DNA of 64,000 bases from an uncultured Lachnospiraceae bacterium (GTDB taxonomy: Bacteria; Bacillota; Clostridia; Lachnospirales; Lachnospiraceae). Where the stretch lies: NCBI GenBank assembly GCA_910586275.1, contig CAJUIM010000002.1, forward strand, positions 1-64,000. The letters run 5' to 3'. The notes below the pieces were generated by a model. It searched no databases. It was not told the origin of the DNA and saw only the letters and a program-made list of their open reading frames with translations. Position 1 is the stretch's first letter; each line of letters starts with the position of its first letter. Of this stretch, positions 30,087 through 38,350 are shown piece by piece. A program made the position numbers and the translations under genes.

Positions 30087-30842
30087 CTATGCCGAGGTAC
30101 GTCCCAACCGATTAATCTGTGTTGCGATATATCCTGCTCCATATCCGTTGTCTATATTCACCACCGCCACGCCGTTGGCACAGGAATTTATCATGGTGAG
30201 CAGCGCGGAAAGCCCGTGGAAGCTGGCTCCATAGCCTACCGAAGTGGGTACCGCAATCACCGGACGGCTCACCAAGCCGCCCAGTACGCTGGCCAGCGCA
30301 CCCTCCATGCCGGCTACCGCAATCACACAGTTTGCGTCCTGTATATCATCCAGTTTCGACAGCAGCCTGTGCAGACCGCTGACGCCCACGTCATAAATCC
30401 GGTCCACATTGCTCCCGAAATATTCCGCCGTCTGTGCCGCTTCTTCTGCCACCGGAATATCTGCCGTCCCCGCCGTGCAGACAGCCACCTTCCCGTAACG
30501 TTCCTTGCCTTCCTTTTCAATCTTCAGAATATGGGATATTTCATCATAAACCACCTGAGGCAACGCTTCCCTGACCAGCTCATACTGCCGACGGTCCGCC
30601 CTTGTGCCAAAGGCTTCCCCGTTTTCCTCCCACAGCTTGCGGTAAATGGAAATCAGATACTGGTCGGCTTTTCCGCTGCAATATACCACCTCCGGAAACC
30701 CGGAGCGGATTTCTCTTTGGGAATCCAGCTTCGCGTATCCCATCTCCTCATAAGACTGCTTCCTAAAATACTTCTCTGCCTCCCCCACAGACATGCTCCC
30801 GGCCCTCACCTGCTCCAAAACATCTCTCGCTTCCAAATGCAC
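30087..30842 (-). CDS. larB: LarB, carboxylase/hydrolase of nickel-pincer cofactor synthesis
   Basis: 251 residues. The C-terminal 130 residues are PurE-like (AVCTAGTADIPVAEEAAQTA, VGVSGLHRLLSKL, AVAGMEGALASVLGGLV, VPTSVGYGASFHG), the N-terminal part is the LarB-specific helical domain. LarB carboxylates the pyridinium ring of nicotinic acid adenine dinucleotide and releases AMP, the first step to the pincer nucleotide. It starts 5 nt after larO, and 179 nt without a convincing gene separate it from larC. Confidence 0.93.
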   Translation of the reverse strand: MHLEARDVLEQVRAGSMSVGEAEKYFRKQSYEEMGYAKLDSQREIRSGFPEVVYCSGKADQYLISIYRKLWEENGEAFGTRADRRQYELVREALPQVVYDEISHILKIEKEGKERYGKVAVCTAGTADIPVAEEAAQTAEYFGSNVDRIYDVGVSGLHRLLSKLDDIQDANCVIAVAGMEGALASVLGGLVSRPVIAVPTSVGYGASFHGLSALLTMINSCANGVAVVNIDNGYGAGYIATQINRLGRTSA

Positions 30843-30847
30843 CCTCC

Positions 30848-31591
30848 TTAATCCGGATCTATGCCCCGCCGCTGCAGTCCCAGCGGCAGTTCCAGCCCAT
30901 TTTCCTCCAATAGCTGCCTATCGCGCAGAATATCCTCCGTCCTTCCGTCCCTGACTATCTTCCCTTCAAAAAGCAATATCGTCCTTCCGCATGTATCCCA
31001 AATCATGTCCAGATCATGGGATGCTATCACTTTTGCCGCACTGAGTTCATTTAAAACAGAAATCAAGTTCCTGCGGTTCCTCGGGTCCAAGGCTATGGAC
31101 GGCTCGTCCAGCAGCATAATCTCCGGCTCCATGGATAAAACCGTGGCCAGAGAAGCCAGCTTCTTCTGCCCCCCGGACATCCGGTAAATCTGCCGGTCCC
31201 TTAAATCCTCCAAATGTACTTTCCGAAGTGCTTCCATTGTGCGCCGCTCTGTCTCTTCTTCGCAGCAGCCATAATTACGCGGCCCAAATGCCACATCCTC
31301 ATATACGGTAGAAAGAAACAGCTGACTGTCCGAATCCTGAAATACATATCCGGCGTTCTTCCGGACCGCCGCCAGATTCCTTTTTTCCACCGATGCACCG
31401 CCCACATAGACTCTCCCTTGATAACCGTCAGCCAAACCCACCAACAGCTTCAGCAGCGTGGACTTTCCAACCCCATTTGCCCCTATCAGTCCCACGGACT
31501 CCCCTTCCGTCACGCGGAAGCTTACATTATGCAATACCTGATTCCCATTGGGATAAGCAAAGCATAAGTTCTCCACTTTTATTTTATCCAA
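30848..31591 (-). CDS. larO: Nickel/cobalt ECF-type ABC transporter ATPase (LarO/CbiO)
   Basis: 247 residues. Walker A GANGVGKST near 37-45, Q-loop FQDSDSQLF, signature MSGGQKK near 138, Walker B IMLLDEPS near 157 and the switch ASHDLD. Residue pattern matches CbiO/NikO ATPases that drive energy-coupling-factor uptake of Ni or Co with a Q subunit and an M/N core. The adjoining larB and larC point to nickel. It follows larQ after 94 nt. Confidence 0.92.
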   Translation of the reverse strand: MDKIKVENLCFAYPNGNQVLHNVSFRVTEGESVGLIGANGVGKSTLLKLLVGLADGYQGRVYVGGASVEKRNLAAVRKNAGYVFQDSDSQLFLSTVYEDVAFGPRNYGCCEEETERRTMEALRKVHLEDLRDRQIYRMSGGQKKLASLATVLSMEPEIMLLDEPSIALDPRNRRNLISVLNELSAAKVIASHDLDMIWDTCGRTILLFEGKIVRDGRTEDILRDRQLLEENGLELPLGLQRRGIDPD

Positions 31592-31685
31592 ATCCTGTCC
31601 CTCTTTTCAGCCCGTGGGACGCATAATGAAGTCATATCCGCCTTCTGCATACGCTGAAATATGCCTATGATTTCATCCACGCCTT

Positions 31686-32486
31686 CTATATGCGCTGCAG
31701 CAGGTTTCCTGTCAGTTCGAACACGGGAACTGCACGAAAGCAGGCAATAGCCATGCCCCAAAGCAGAACATAGCTGATGCTGATGCCTTTTTCCCACCGA
31801 AAATATTTCCCTGCAAACTCCCCATGATACCCCCGCAGCAGCATGCTTTCATATACCGTTTCCGCCCTGTCAATGCTCCGCAGAAGGAGCTGACCCACGA
31901 ATGCGCCCCATGCTTTTATATGAATCCCCCTCTGCCCCGGTGCCCGAAGTTTATAAGCCTGCATCATCCTCTCTGCTTCTTTCAGCAGAACGATAAGATA
32001 ACGGTAAATAAGAAGCAGTGCCGTCACAAACTCCTTTGGCACATGCAGGCAACGCAGACTGTAGCAAATACCCTCCATTCCGATCTCCCACATCAGAAGA
32101 TAAGAGGAAGCCGCACAGAAAATTCCTTTCAGCATCAGCGTTGCCATAGAAATCATCCCTCCCGTTACCCCGTTTTGCCCAATCCGCCAATAAACTTCCC
32201 TGTCCAAAAAGGGATTTGCAGCCCCTGCTATGCCTGTCAAAACCAAAACCGGAAAAATCCTGCCTGCCATATCTTTCACCGATATTCCGTCCCATATGCC
32301 GAAAATCAGCAGATAAGGCAGCATTCCCGACAGTCCCGCGATATCATAGCGGCCAAAGGAAACCACTGCCACCGCATACCATAAAGCTACAAGCAGACGA
32401 GCCAGCGGATGAACCGCCCCGGCCCGGCCCTGCCGCCCCGCATCCGCCGCGTGAATATTATGTATGGCTCTCCCCAGTTTATTCAT
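31686..32486 (-). CDS. larQ: Nickel/cobalt ECF transporter Q subunit (LarQ/CbiQ)
   Basis: 266 residues from MNKLGRAIHNIHAADAG, overlapping larMN by 8 nt. Four to five membrane helices (LLVALWYAVAVVSFG, YLLIFGIWDG, FPVLVLTGIAGAANP) and the cytoplasmic RAPGQRGIHIKAWGAFVGQL/RSIDRAETVYESML segment that holds the two A-rich coupling helices to the ATPase. It links metal capture by the M/N protein to ATP use by the O subunit. Confidence 0.9.
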   Translation of the reverse strand: MNKLGRAIHNIHAADAGRQGRAGAVHPLARLLVALWYAVAVVSFGRYDIAGLSGMLPYLLIFGIWDGISVKDMAGRIFPVLVLTGIAGAANPFLDREVYWRIGQNGVTGGMISMATLMLKGIFCAASSYLLMWEIGMEGICYSLRCLHVPKEFVTALLLIYRYLIVLLKEAERMMQAYKLRAPGQRGIHIKAWGAFVGQLLLRSIDRAETVYESMLLRGYHGEFAGKYFRWEKGISISYVLLWGMAIACFRAVPVFELTGNLLQRI

Positions 32487-33510
32487 TTTTTGCCGCCCGG
32501 TTCCGGAAAAAACGGAACAGAAAACTGCAGCCGACACAAAGCAGGATTACCGCCGCCCCTCCCACAATACCGGAAAATGCAGTTCCTGCGGCCGACTCAC
32601 TGTTTTTCCACGCATAGTCCGGAAGCACCGCCGTTGTTTCTTGGACACGCCCCGCCATTTCATAAGCACGGCCCTCTGCTTCCAATTCCGATGTTTCGGC
32701 CACTCTTTCCATAGACCACTCCAATCCGTCCGGATCGGAAGAGGCCGCAAGGGACAGCAGCCCGCCCGTCACAGCCGCAGCTGCCAGCAATGCGGCAACC
32801 GTCCCTTTATAAGTGAATCTGCCTTTCTTTCCTTCTTCCCCCTGCTTCTGTCCGCATCCGGCCCAACCGGTATGCCCCCATAACAATTCCGGCCTGGCCT
32901 CATAAATAAAGCACAGTACGGCAGCCGTAATCAGCCCCTCCACCAATCCGATGGCCAGATGAATCGGCTGCATCACTGCCGCAAAAGCTGCAAAAGGAAG
33001 TTCCGTCACCCCCGAAGCAAGCGTTTCCAACGTCACCGAAAATGCGCCAAGCTGCAGCGTGGCCATACATCCAAGCACGGATGCAGCGGCAATCTTTCTT
33101 TTCGATATCCCCCTCTTCATTATTTGCCTCCAGATTACCATGGCTCCGATAAAACACCCGTAAAATGCCATATTCCAGATATTACAGCCCAGTGCAAGCA
33201 ATCCCCCGTCCGCAAACATCAGACACTGCACCAGCAATACCCCTATCATTGCCAGAAATCCCGCTTCCGGCCCCAAAACTGCAGAAAGCAGCATGCCTCC
33301 GCACAAATGCCCCGAAGACCCCGTCCCCGGAATCGAGAAGTTTATCATCTGCGCCGCAAACACAAATGCCCCCATAACCCCTATGACTGGAATCTTCCGG
33401 GCATCATTCTCTAACCTTACTTTCCTGATAGAATAAGCCATAGCTGCCCCGGAACAGGCATACATAGTCCCTGCCACCACCGGAGTAACCAACGCATCTG
33501 CCATATGCAT
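32479..33510 (-). CDS. larMN: Fused nickel ECF substrate-binding subunits M and N (LarMN)
   Basis: 343 residues. It begins MHMADALVTP: the His-x-x-Asp-containing N-terminus that folds into the membrane to chelate the metal in CbiM/NikM. Six hydrophobic helices span 8-205. After a charged linker the C-terminal part has one helix, a PDGLEWSMERVAE segment (the PDGLE/CbiN-like domain) and a last helix near 318-335. Fusion of M and N is typical of NikMN. First gene of the leftward lar operon, with a promoter at 33548-33576. Confidence 0.93.
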   Translation of the reverse strand: MHMADALVTPVVAGTMYACSGAAMAYSIRKVRLENDARKIPVIGVMGAFVFAAQMINFSIPGTGSSGHLCGGMLLSAVLGPEAGFLAMIGVLLVQCLMFADGGLLALGCNIWNMAFYGCFIGAMVIWRQIMKRGISKRKIAAASVLGCMATLQLGAFSVTLETLASGVTELPFAAFAAVMQPIHLAIGLVEGLITAAVLCFIYEARPELLWGHTGWAGCGQKQGEEGKKGRFTYKGTVAALLAAAAVTGGLLSLAASSDPDGLEWSMERVAETSELEAEGRAYEMAGRVQETTAVLPDYAWKNSESAAGTAFSGIVGGAAVILLCVGCSFLFRFFRNRAAKNE

Positions 33511-33547
33511 AACCGCTTCCTCCTTCCTCTCCCTTCTTACTCCTACT

Positions 33548-33576
33548 ATAATATTGGATACCTTCCCGTTTGTCTA
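33548..33576 (-). promoter_or_regulatory. Candidate promoter of the lar operon
   Basis: Minus strand TAGACA (complement of 33571-33576), 17-nt spacer, TATTAT (complement of 33548-33553), 38 nt before the larMN start. Some 60 nt upstream, at 33626-33646, alternating GTTCC/GGAAC blocks include the palindrome GGAACCGGTTCC, a possible regulator site. I do not see the conserved core of a NiCo or cobalamin riboswitch. Confidence 0.55.
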
Positions 33577-33738
33577 CCCTTATCTTCTTTTCCTTATGAA
33601 AATCAGTTTTGTGCCTGCAGACAACGTTCCGGCAGGAACCGGTTCCGCCGTAAATGTTTCGTTCTTAATACATAGTCCCCGGGGATACGCATGATTTTTA
33701 TAAAGCAGACTCCGCGCTCTCACGCGGCAAGAACAGCG

Positions 33739-33777
33739 TGGGAAACGCCATGAAGAAAGAATTTATGGCGTTTCCCA
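33739..33777 (-). terminator. Hairpin after glutamine synthetase
   Basis: TGGGAAACGCCAT (33739-33751) pairs perfectly with ATGGCGTTTCCCA (33765-33777), 13 bp, loop 13 nt. It lies 18 nt after the glnA stop on the minus strand. No T run follows directly, so it may end transcription weakly or protect the mRNA end. Confidence 0.6.
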
Positions 33778-33795
33778 TACTTGAATAACATTGAT

Positions 33796-35232
33796 TTACA
33801 GATCATAATACATCTTAAACTCTGCCGGATTGGGGATCTGCTCCAGCTTCTTCAGTTCTTCCCGTTTTCTGGCTACCCAGACATCAATGAGCCTTTGCGG
33901 GAACACACCGCCCTTCAGCAGATAAGCATGATCTGCTTCCAATGCATCCAGCGCTTCCCCTAAGGATTTCGGAAGTCCCTTGATTTTCTTCTGCTCCTCT
34001 TCCGACAGCGTATACAAATTGAAATCATAAGGCCCCCAGCCATTGGCCTCCGGGTCAATCTGATTCTCAATGCCGTCCAGCCCGGCCATCAGAATTGCCG
34101 CATAGGCATAATAGGGATTGGCCGTCGCATCCGGATTACGCAGTTCAAACCGTTTTGTATCCGGCGACTTTGCATATGCGGGAATACGGATTACCGCACT
34201 GCGGTTGGAAGTTGCATAGCCCACCGTCACGGGTGCTTCAAACCCCGGCACAAGGCGTTTAAACGAATTTGTGGACGGATTGGTAAATGCGCACAGCGAC
34301 CCAATATGCTTCAGCAGCCCTCCCATAAAATAATGTGCCGTACGGCTCAGCCCCGAGTAACCGTTCTCATCATAGAACAGCGGCTTCCCGTCTTTCATCA
34401 GCAGCATATGCACATGCATGCCGCTGCCGGCCTCCTGATAGACAGGCTTCGGCAGGAAAGTAGCCGTCTTACCTTCCCGGGCCGCCATATTCTTAATAAT
34501 ATATTTGATAATCATGGTATTGTCCGCCATGGCCGGCATATCTGCAAGTTCTACCTCTATTTCCATCTGACCCGGGCCGCCTACCTCATGATGATGATAT
34601 TTCACCTTAATGCCCCAGTCCTCCATCAGCATGCACATCCGGCTCCTTAAATCATATCCCACATCCTGCGGAGCCGCCACATGATAGCCCCCTTTATGCG
34701 GAACTTCAAATCCGTTATTTCCCGGCCTTCCCGGCTCCAAGCTGGCATTCCAGTCTGCCTGCCTGGTATCGATCCGATACCCGCACTGCTGCGGCGACAC
34801 TTCATAACGGGCGGAATCAAACAGATAAAACTCAAATTCCGGCCCGATTACCATCCGGTCCGCTATGCCGCTTTCCTTCATATAATCCATTGCCCGAAGG
34901 CTTACGTTTTTCGGGTATTGATCAAACGGCTTGTTTTCCCCCTTGCCAATCGTGCAGACATTCCCGCACATGGTAAGCGTAGGCACCTCGGCAAACGGAT
35001 CCACATATGCCGTATCCGGATCCGGCAGAAATACCATATCGCTCTTTTCCACCGGCGCATATCCGTAATTGGAGCCGTCAAAGCCAATGCCGTAAGTAAA
35101 AGTACTCTCGCCAAACCTTTCCACGGGAATCGTAATATGCCTCCACCTCCCGTCGATATCCGTCATTTTAAAGTCAATCATACGGATTTGTTTTTCCTCG
35201 CACAACTTCTTGATTTCTTTTATCTTGTCCAT
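33796..35232 (-). CDS. glnA: Glutamine synthetase, type I
   Basis: 478 residues from MDKIKEIKKLCEEKQIRM. Family motifs in order: DGSNYGYAPVEKSDM, GPEFEFYLFD near 133, HHHEVGGPGQMEIE near 225, the ammonium/ATP segment AGSGMHVHMLL near 285, and NPSTNSFKRLVPGFEAP near 330, then NRSAVIRIPAY. It condenses glutamate and ammonia with ATP. The usual adenylylation motif NLYDLPP reads NLYTLSEEE, so control by adenylylation is unlikely. Monocistronic by position: hairpin downstream and promoter-like -10 upstream. Confidence 0.95.
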   Translation of the reverse strand: MDKIKEIKKLCEEKQIRMIDFKMTDIDGRWRHITIPVERFGESTFTYGIGFDGSNYGYAPVEKSDMVFLPDPDTAYVDPFAEVPTLTMCGNVCTIGKGENKPFDQYPKNVSLRAMDYMKESGIADRMVIGPEFEFYLFDSARYEVSPQQCGYRIDTRQADWNASLEPGRPGNNGFEVPHKGGYHVAAPQDVGYDLRSRMCMLMEDWGIKVKYHHHEVGGPGQMEIEVELADMPAMADNTMIIKYIIKNMAAREGKTATFLPKPVYQEAGSGMHVHMLLMKDGKPLFYDENGYSGLSRTAHYFMGGLLKHIGSLCAFTNPSTNSFKRLVPGFEAPVTVGYATSNRSAVIRIPAYAKSPDTKRFELRNPDATANPYYAYAAILMAGLDGIENQIDPEANGWGPYDFNLYTLSEEEQKKIKGLPKSLGEALDALEADHAYLLKGGVFPQRLIDVWVARKREELKKLEQIPNPAEFKMYYDL

Positions 35233-35364
35233 AATACTGTCCCTTTCCCGTGATATACCTTGCCTGGCCACTGCTTTGCCCGGCCAAGCAATTTCACGCA
35301 TATAATATTCCCTGCTTTCGCCTCTCTCTGCACTCTATCGGTGCAAAATACTGTCTTTTACATG

Positions 35365-35370
35365 ATTATA
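35365..35370 (-). promoter_or_regulatory. Extended -10 element upstream of glnA
   Basis: Minus strand TGGTATAAT (TATAAT is the complement of 35365-35370), with no good -35. It lies about 130 nt before the glnA start, leaving a leader of about 125 nt with no recognised riboswitch. The rest of 35233-35480 shows no gene. Confidence 0.45.
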
Positions 35371-35480
35371 CCATAAACAGTCATCATCCTGCACTACCCT
35401 TTTTCATTATCGCAAGGCACAATCTAAAACTATGGTACACGGACAATTCTTCCACGGCACAAAAATTTTTCCATGAAAAA

Positions 35481-35507
35481 ACAGGAAACCATTTCTTGGT
35501 TTCCTGT
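35481..35507 (-). terminator. Intrinsic terminator after the DUF3267 gene
   Basis: ACAGGAAACC (35481-35490) pairs with GGTTTCCTGT (35498-35507). Read leftward it is followed by six T residues. It ends the gene at 35578-36165. Confidence 0.85.
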
Positions 35508-35577
35508 CTTGGCATGCCGTTTTTGTGTGGAGACGGTTATTCCGTTTTTTAATGGCATCCATTCTATAAAGCGGAAT

Positions 35578-36165
35578 TTATCTATAAAACGCAATATAAC
35601 CGGCTTCTTTTGGGTGGTCTGCAATTAGGACATCCCTTTCTTTTAACACATTACATGCAATAATTAAATCAGCTCCGGCGGAAATAAAATTGACAATCAT
35701 AGTAAGGAAAGACACTGTGCCCGGATATATAAAAACGAAAAATACGCTGCCAAAACCTAATACTACAAAAGGAGCTAAAACGCCAAATAAATAGGGTTTC
35801 TTTTCTAATGCCACTTTGCAGGCACAGCTTGGCATCATTGCATTCCTATTAAAACGAACCACATTCCAGCCTTTTCCGCTTGCAACCGCCCAGCCTACAC
35901 CATGCAATAATTCATGTATAACAACTGAAATTGCAATAATCGCTATAAATAAAATATAAAATGAAAGCCCGCTTACCTCTAACAAATATGCTCTTTCAAC
36001 TAACAAAAAACGATACAGCAAGCCAAAAACTATTACAAATGGAAGTGCATAAAAAACACCTAAAATCATTGCCTTTCCAGAAGTAATGGTAACGTCTTTT
36101 TCATGATAACCCTGTTCCTGTAATTGTCCTCTTATTTTTTCAAAATTTTCGCTATGCTCCCCCAT
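35578..36165 (-). CDS. DUF3267 membrane metalloprotease-like protein
   Basis: 195 residues from MGEHSENFEKIRGQL (GGAGGG 9 nt upstream). Helices at about 38-60 and 70-92; the zinc motif HELLHGVGW near 94-102 lies at the end of the second helix, then helices near 133-155 and 160-180. Such DUF3267 proteins resemble site-2-type proteases; substrates are unknown. It is more AT-rich than flanking genes and sits next to gene remnants, suggesting acquisition. Confidence 0.75.
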   Translation of the reverse strand: MGEHSENFEKIRGQLQEQGYHEKDVTITSGKAMILGVFYALPFVIVFGLLYRFLLVERAYLLEVSGLSFYILFIAIIAISVVIHELLHGVGWAVASGKGWNVVRFNRNAMMPSCACKVALEKKPYLFGVLAPFVVLGFGSVFFVFIYPGTVSFLTMIVNFISAGADLIIACNVLKERDVLIADHPKEAGYIAFYR

Positions 36166-36179
36166 TGAAATTACCCTCC

Positions 36180-36446
36180 TCATGCTTCCTGTTCACCAAA
36201 GCGGAACCGGAACGGTGCGGCGATAAACCGCCGCTTTATGTTGTCCTCGATATCCTTGCTGACGTGTCCGTTTTCAAGGGACACAAGACGGATTCGCCTG
36301 TTGCAATGCCGTAACTGGCGCGGCCGGCTTTGCTATTTACTGCTTTGAAGTTTGTCTGCGTTCTTTTTCTTCTTATTGCTTTTAACCCACCATGTACCTG
36401 CCAATGAGCAGCTGCCGCCTAAAATAAACACAACAAAAATAATAAG
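36180..36446 (-). pseudogene. Two decayed gene fragments in the 36166-36626 gap
   Basis: Minus strand, one frame: 36333-36446 reads LIIFVVFILGGSCSLAGTWW and then a lysine-rich end, like a tiny membrane protein, but has no normal start codon. After its TAG, 36180-36332 reads LRHCNRRIRLVSLENGHVSK, DIEDNIKRRF and APFRFRFGEQEA, clearly coding in style but without start. They look like the end of a mobile-element gene set. The remaining gap (36447-36626) is AT-rich with a GCTTGTC/GACAAGC hairpin near 36584-36607, probably a terminator. Confidence 0.45.
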
Positions 36447-36626
36447 CTATAAACCCTCAGATCTGCTTCTTTACCTCTCCCTCATAGGCATGTCAAATTC
36501 AGTATAGAAATCATCCCCTCATTGAGTATAAATTATTTTTATTTTAGTGTCAAATATTTCATACTTTTTAGACTAAAAATATTGCTTGTCTTTTCAGTGA
36601 CAAGCAACAAGCAACATTAGTTCTGA

Positions 36627-36944
36627 CTATTGAATTTTTTTGTATATCAGAATTGCGGCCACCTCAACCGTAAGCACAATATCGTATATCCATTGAATGC
36701 AAAAAGCAACTGTATCGTAATTTATGGGAATACAGTCTGATATTTTTGCAAAAAAATTAATAAGGAAAATGAATACAATCATAGAAATAATACTTGCTTT
36801 TCCGATGATTGCCCGTCCTCTTTCATCACGCGAAGATTTTATAAAAAATAGAACAATCAAAATAATCGTAATGGGCAAACCATACCATATCCCTGTCAAC
36901 AGGATTTGTCTATTATTCACAAGTTCATTTAGTATCTCAATCAC
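36627..36944 (-). CDS. Membrane protein paired with XRE regulator
   Basis: 105 residues with three hydrophobic helices (ILLTGIWYGLPITIILIVLFF, ASIISMIVFIFLINFF and IVLTVEVAAILIY). It resembles the DUF2178-type membrane proteins that are commonly encoded immediately after small XRE regulators in Firmicutes. It overlaps the XRE gene by 4 nt. The pair may form a sensing unit in which the membrane protein modulates the regulator; the signal is unknown. Confidence 0.7.
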   Translation of the reverse strand: MIEILNELVNNRQILLTGIWYGLPITIILIVLFFIKSSRDERGRAIIGKASIISMIVFIFLINFFAKISDCIPINYDTVAFCIQWIYDIVLTVEVAAILIYKKIQ

Positions 36945-37165
36945 TTTTGTACCTCCGAAAAATCAAATAAGTCTTCAATCGTTACATCAAATACTTTTGA
37001 GATGCTATATGCTAACATCATAGAGGGATTATAACGATTTCGTTCAAGCTGCATAATTGTTTGTCTTGAGACACCCACCAAATCAGCAAGTTCTTGTTGC
37101 GTCATTCTCTTTGTGGCTCTGTACACATGGATTTTACTTTCAAACTGATATTTATTCCTTGCCAA
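36941..37165 (-). CDS. Small XRE regulator, TTG start
   Basis: 74 residues starting TTG GCA AGG, with AGGCGG 7 nt upstream. The helix-turn-helix fills residues 13-65 (HVYRATKRMTQQELADLVGV, SRQTIMQLERNRYNPSMMLA) and ends VTIEDLFDFSEV, the classic YozG/XRE type of about 70 residues. Translation is coupled to the membrane protein by a 4-nt overlap. Confidence 0.85.
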   Translation of the reverse strand: MARNKYQFESKIHVYRATKRMTQQELADLVGVSRQTIMQLERNRYNPSMMLAYSISKVFDVTIEDLFDFSEVQK

Positions 37166-37310
37166 TGGTTCGCCGCCTTTCTTTGCCGTTATTAATATTT
37201 AGCAGATACGAGCATAACATATCTCTTGCATTTTGTCGAATAAAGATTTTGGCAGTCTGTCTCTTGTTTTCGGCTGCTTGCTTCTTTACCGTGTATAAGC
37301 GTGAAAAGAG

Positions 37311-37452
37311 GGCAGGAAACAACATAATATTGCAGAGAGGGGCAGAAAACAGTATAATATTGCAGAAAGACAGAAAACGGTATAAGATTGCAGAGGGGCA
37401 GAAAACAATAAATATTGCAGAGCGAGCAGAAAACAGTTCAAGATTACAGAAA
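37311..37452 (+). repeat. Five imperfect tandem repeats of about 28 nt
   Basis: Units at 37311-37340, 37341-37368, 37369-37396, 37397-37423 and 37424-37452, each close to GGCAGAAAACAGTATAATAT then TGCAGAG. Two units hold a perfect TATAAT. They end at the ribosome site of the transporter gene at 37464. The 145 nt before them (37166-37310) show no gene. Confidence 0.8.
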
Positions 37453-37463
37453 TGAGGAGAATT

Positions 37464-38231
37464 ATGTTTCGATTGATTATTTGCTTTATTGCAGGGATTG
37501 GTGCCGGCCTCGGCACCGGATTTGCCGGAATGAGCGCGGCGGCAGTAATCAGCCCGATGCTGATTACCTTTCTCGGGCTGCCGGCTTATGAAGCCGTGGG
37601 AATTGCATTGGCCAGCGATGTTCTGGCAAGTGCCGTCAGTGCATACACTTACGGGAAAAATAAGAATCTGGATATACGGAACGGTCTGGTAATGATGGTA
37701 ACGGTGCTGCTATGCACCCTGCTGGGAAGCTGGGCGGCGAGCCGGATGCCCAACACTGCCATGGGCAGCTTTTCCGTATTTATGACATTGCTGTTGGGAA
37801 TTAAGTTCATTGTCAGACCGGTTATGACCACAAAAGAAGCCATGGCGGCCGTCAGCGTCAGGAAACGGATGGCGCAGTCGGCAATCAGCGGCATTGTGGT
37901 TGGATTTATCTGCGGTTTTATCGGAGCCGGCGGCGGTATGATGATGCTGTTAATCCTCACCGGCATTCTGGGATACGAATTAAAGACTGCAGTGGGGACA
38001 AGCGTATTTATCATGGCATTCACTGCCTTTACCGGGGCAGTCAGCCATTTTGCCATCGGAGGCATGCCCGATTTATGGTGTCTGCTGTTCTGTGTGGTCT
38101 TTACCCTGCTCTGGGCACGAATAGCCGCCAAGTTTGCAAACAGAGCCAGTGCCGTCACCCTGAACCGGGCAACCGGAATAGTGCTGGCCGTTTTGGGCAT
38201 CGCTATCCTTGCCGTAAATTATTTTCAATAA
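37464..38231 (+). CDS. TSUP (TauE/SafE) family membrane transporter
   Basis: 255 residues from MFRLIICFIAGIGAGLGTGF, with AGGAG 4 nt before the ATG. Eight hydrophobic helices and two internally similar halves: GLGTGFAGMSAAAVISPML near the start and FICGFIGAGGGMMMLLILTG in the middle, the repeat typical of TSUP exporters of sulfite, organosulfonates or related anions. The substrate cannot be told. It is preceded by the tandem repeats and followed by a 124-nt inverted-repeat element in which its stop codon lies. Confidence 0.85.
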   Translation: MFRLIICFIAGIGAGLGTGFAGMSAAAVISPMLITFLGLPAYEAVGIALASDVLASAVSAYTYGKNKNLDIRNGLVMMVTVLLCTLLGSWAASRMPNTAMGSFSVFMTLLLGIKFIVRPVMTTKEAMAAVSVRKRMAQSAISGIVVGFICGFIGAGGGMMMLLILTGILGYELKTAVGTSVFIMAFTAFTGAVSHFAIGGMPDLWCLLFCVVFTLLWARIAAKFANRASAVTLNRATGIVLAVLGIAILAVNYFQ

Positions 38232-38350
38232 AAAGCGGAACGTTTCCAATATCATTAAGTTCAGCCGCAAAAACGCGCCGGGAAAGCATAGCATTCCCGA
38301 AACGGACTGCGGTTTGACTAAGTGATTATGAAAACGTTCCGCTTTTTATT
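38227..38350. repeat. 124-nt self-complementary element between convergent genes
   Basis: Ends are perfect 19-bp inverted repeats: AATAAAAAGCGGAACGTTT at 38227-38245 and its complement at 38332-38350. Inside, CCGCA/TGCGG and CGGGAA/TTCCCG nest as further stems, so the entire stretch folds into one long hairpin. It supplies the stop codons of both flanking genes. It serves as a two-way terminator and could be a MITE-like insertion. Confidence 0.65.

Noticed and set aside
30087..33510. Cobalamin-type cobalt transport instead of nickel transport
   Set aside because: Subunit sequences alone could be Cbi-type, but direct linkage to larB, larC and larE and absence of cobalamin genes favour nickel.
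33511..33738. NiCo or cobalamin riboswitch before the lar operon
   Set aside because: I looked for the conserved cores and did not find them; only a short hairpin (CCGCG/CGCGG) and palindromes are present. A covariance search would be decisive.
37311..37452. Possible CRISPR array from evenly spaced repeats
   Set aside because: The units are directly adjacent with no unique spacers between them, and no cas gene is present.
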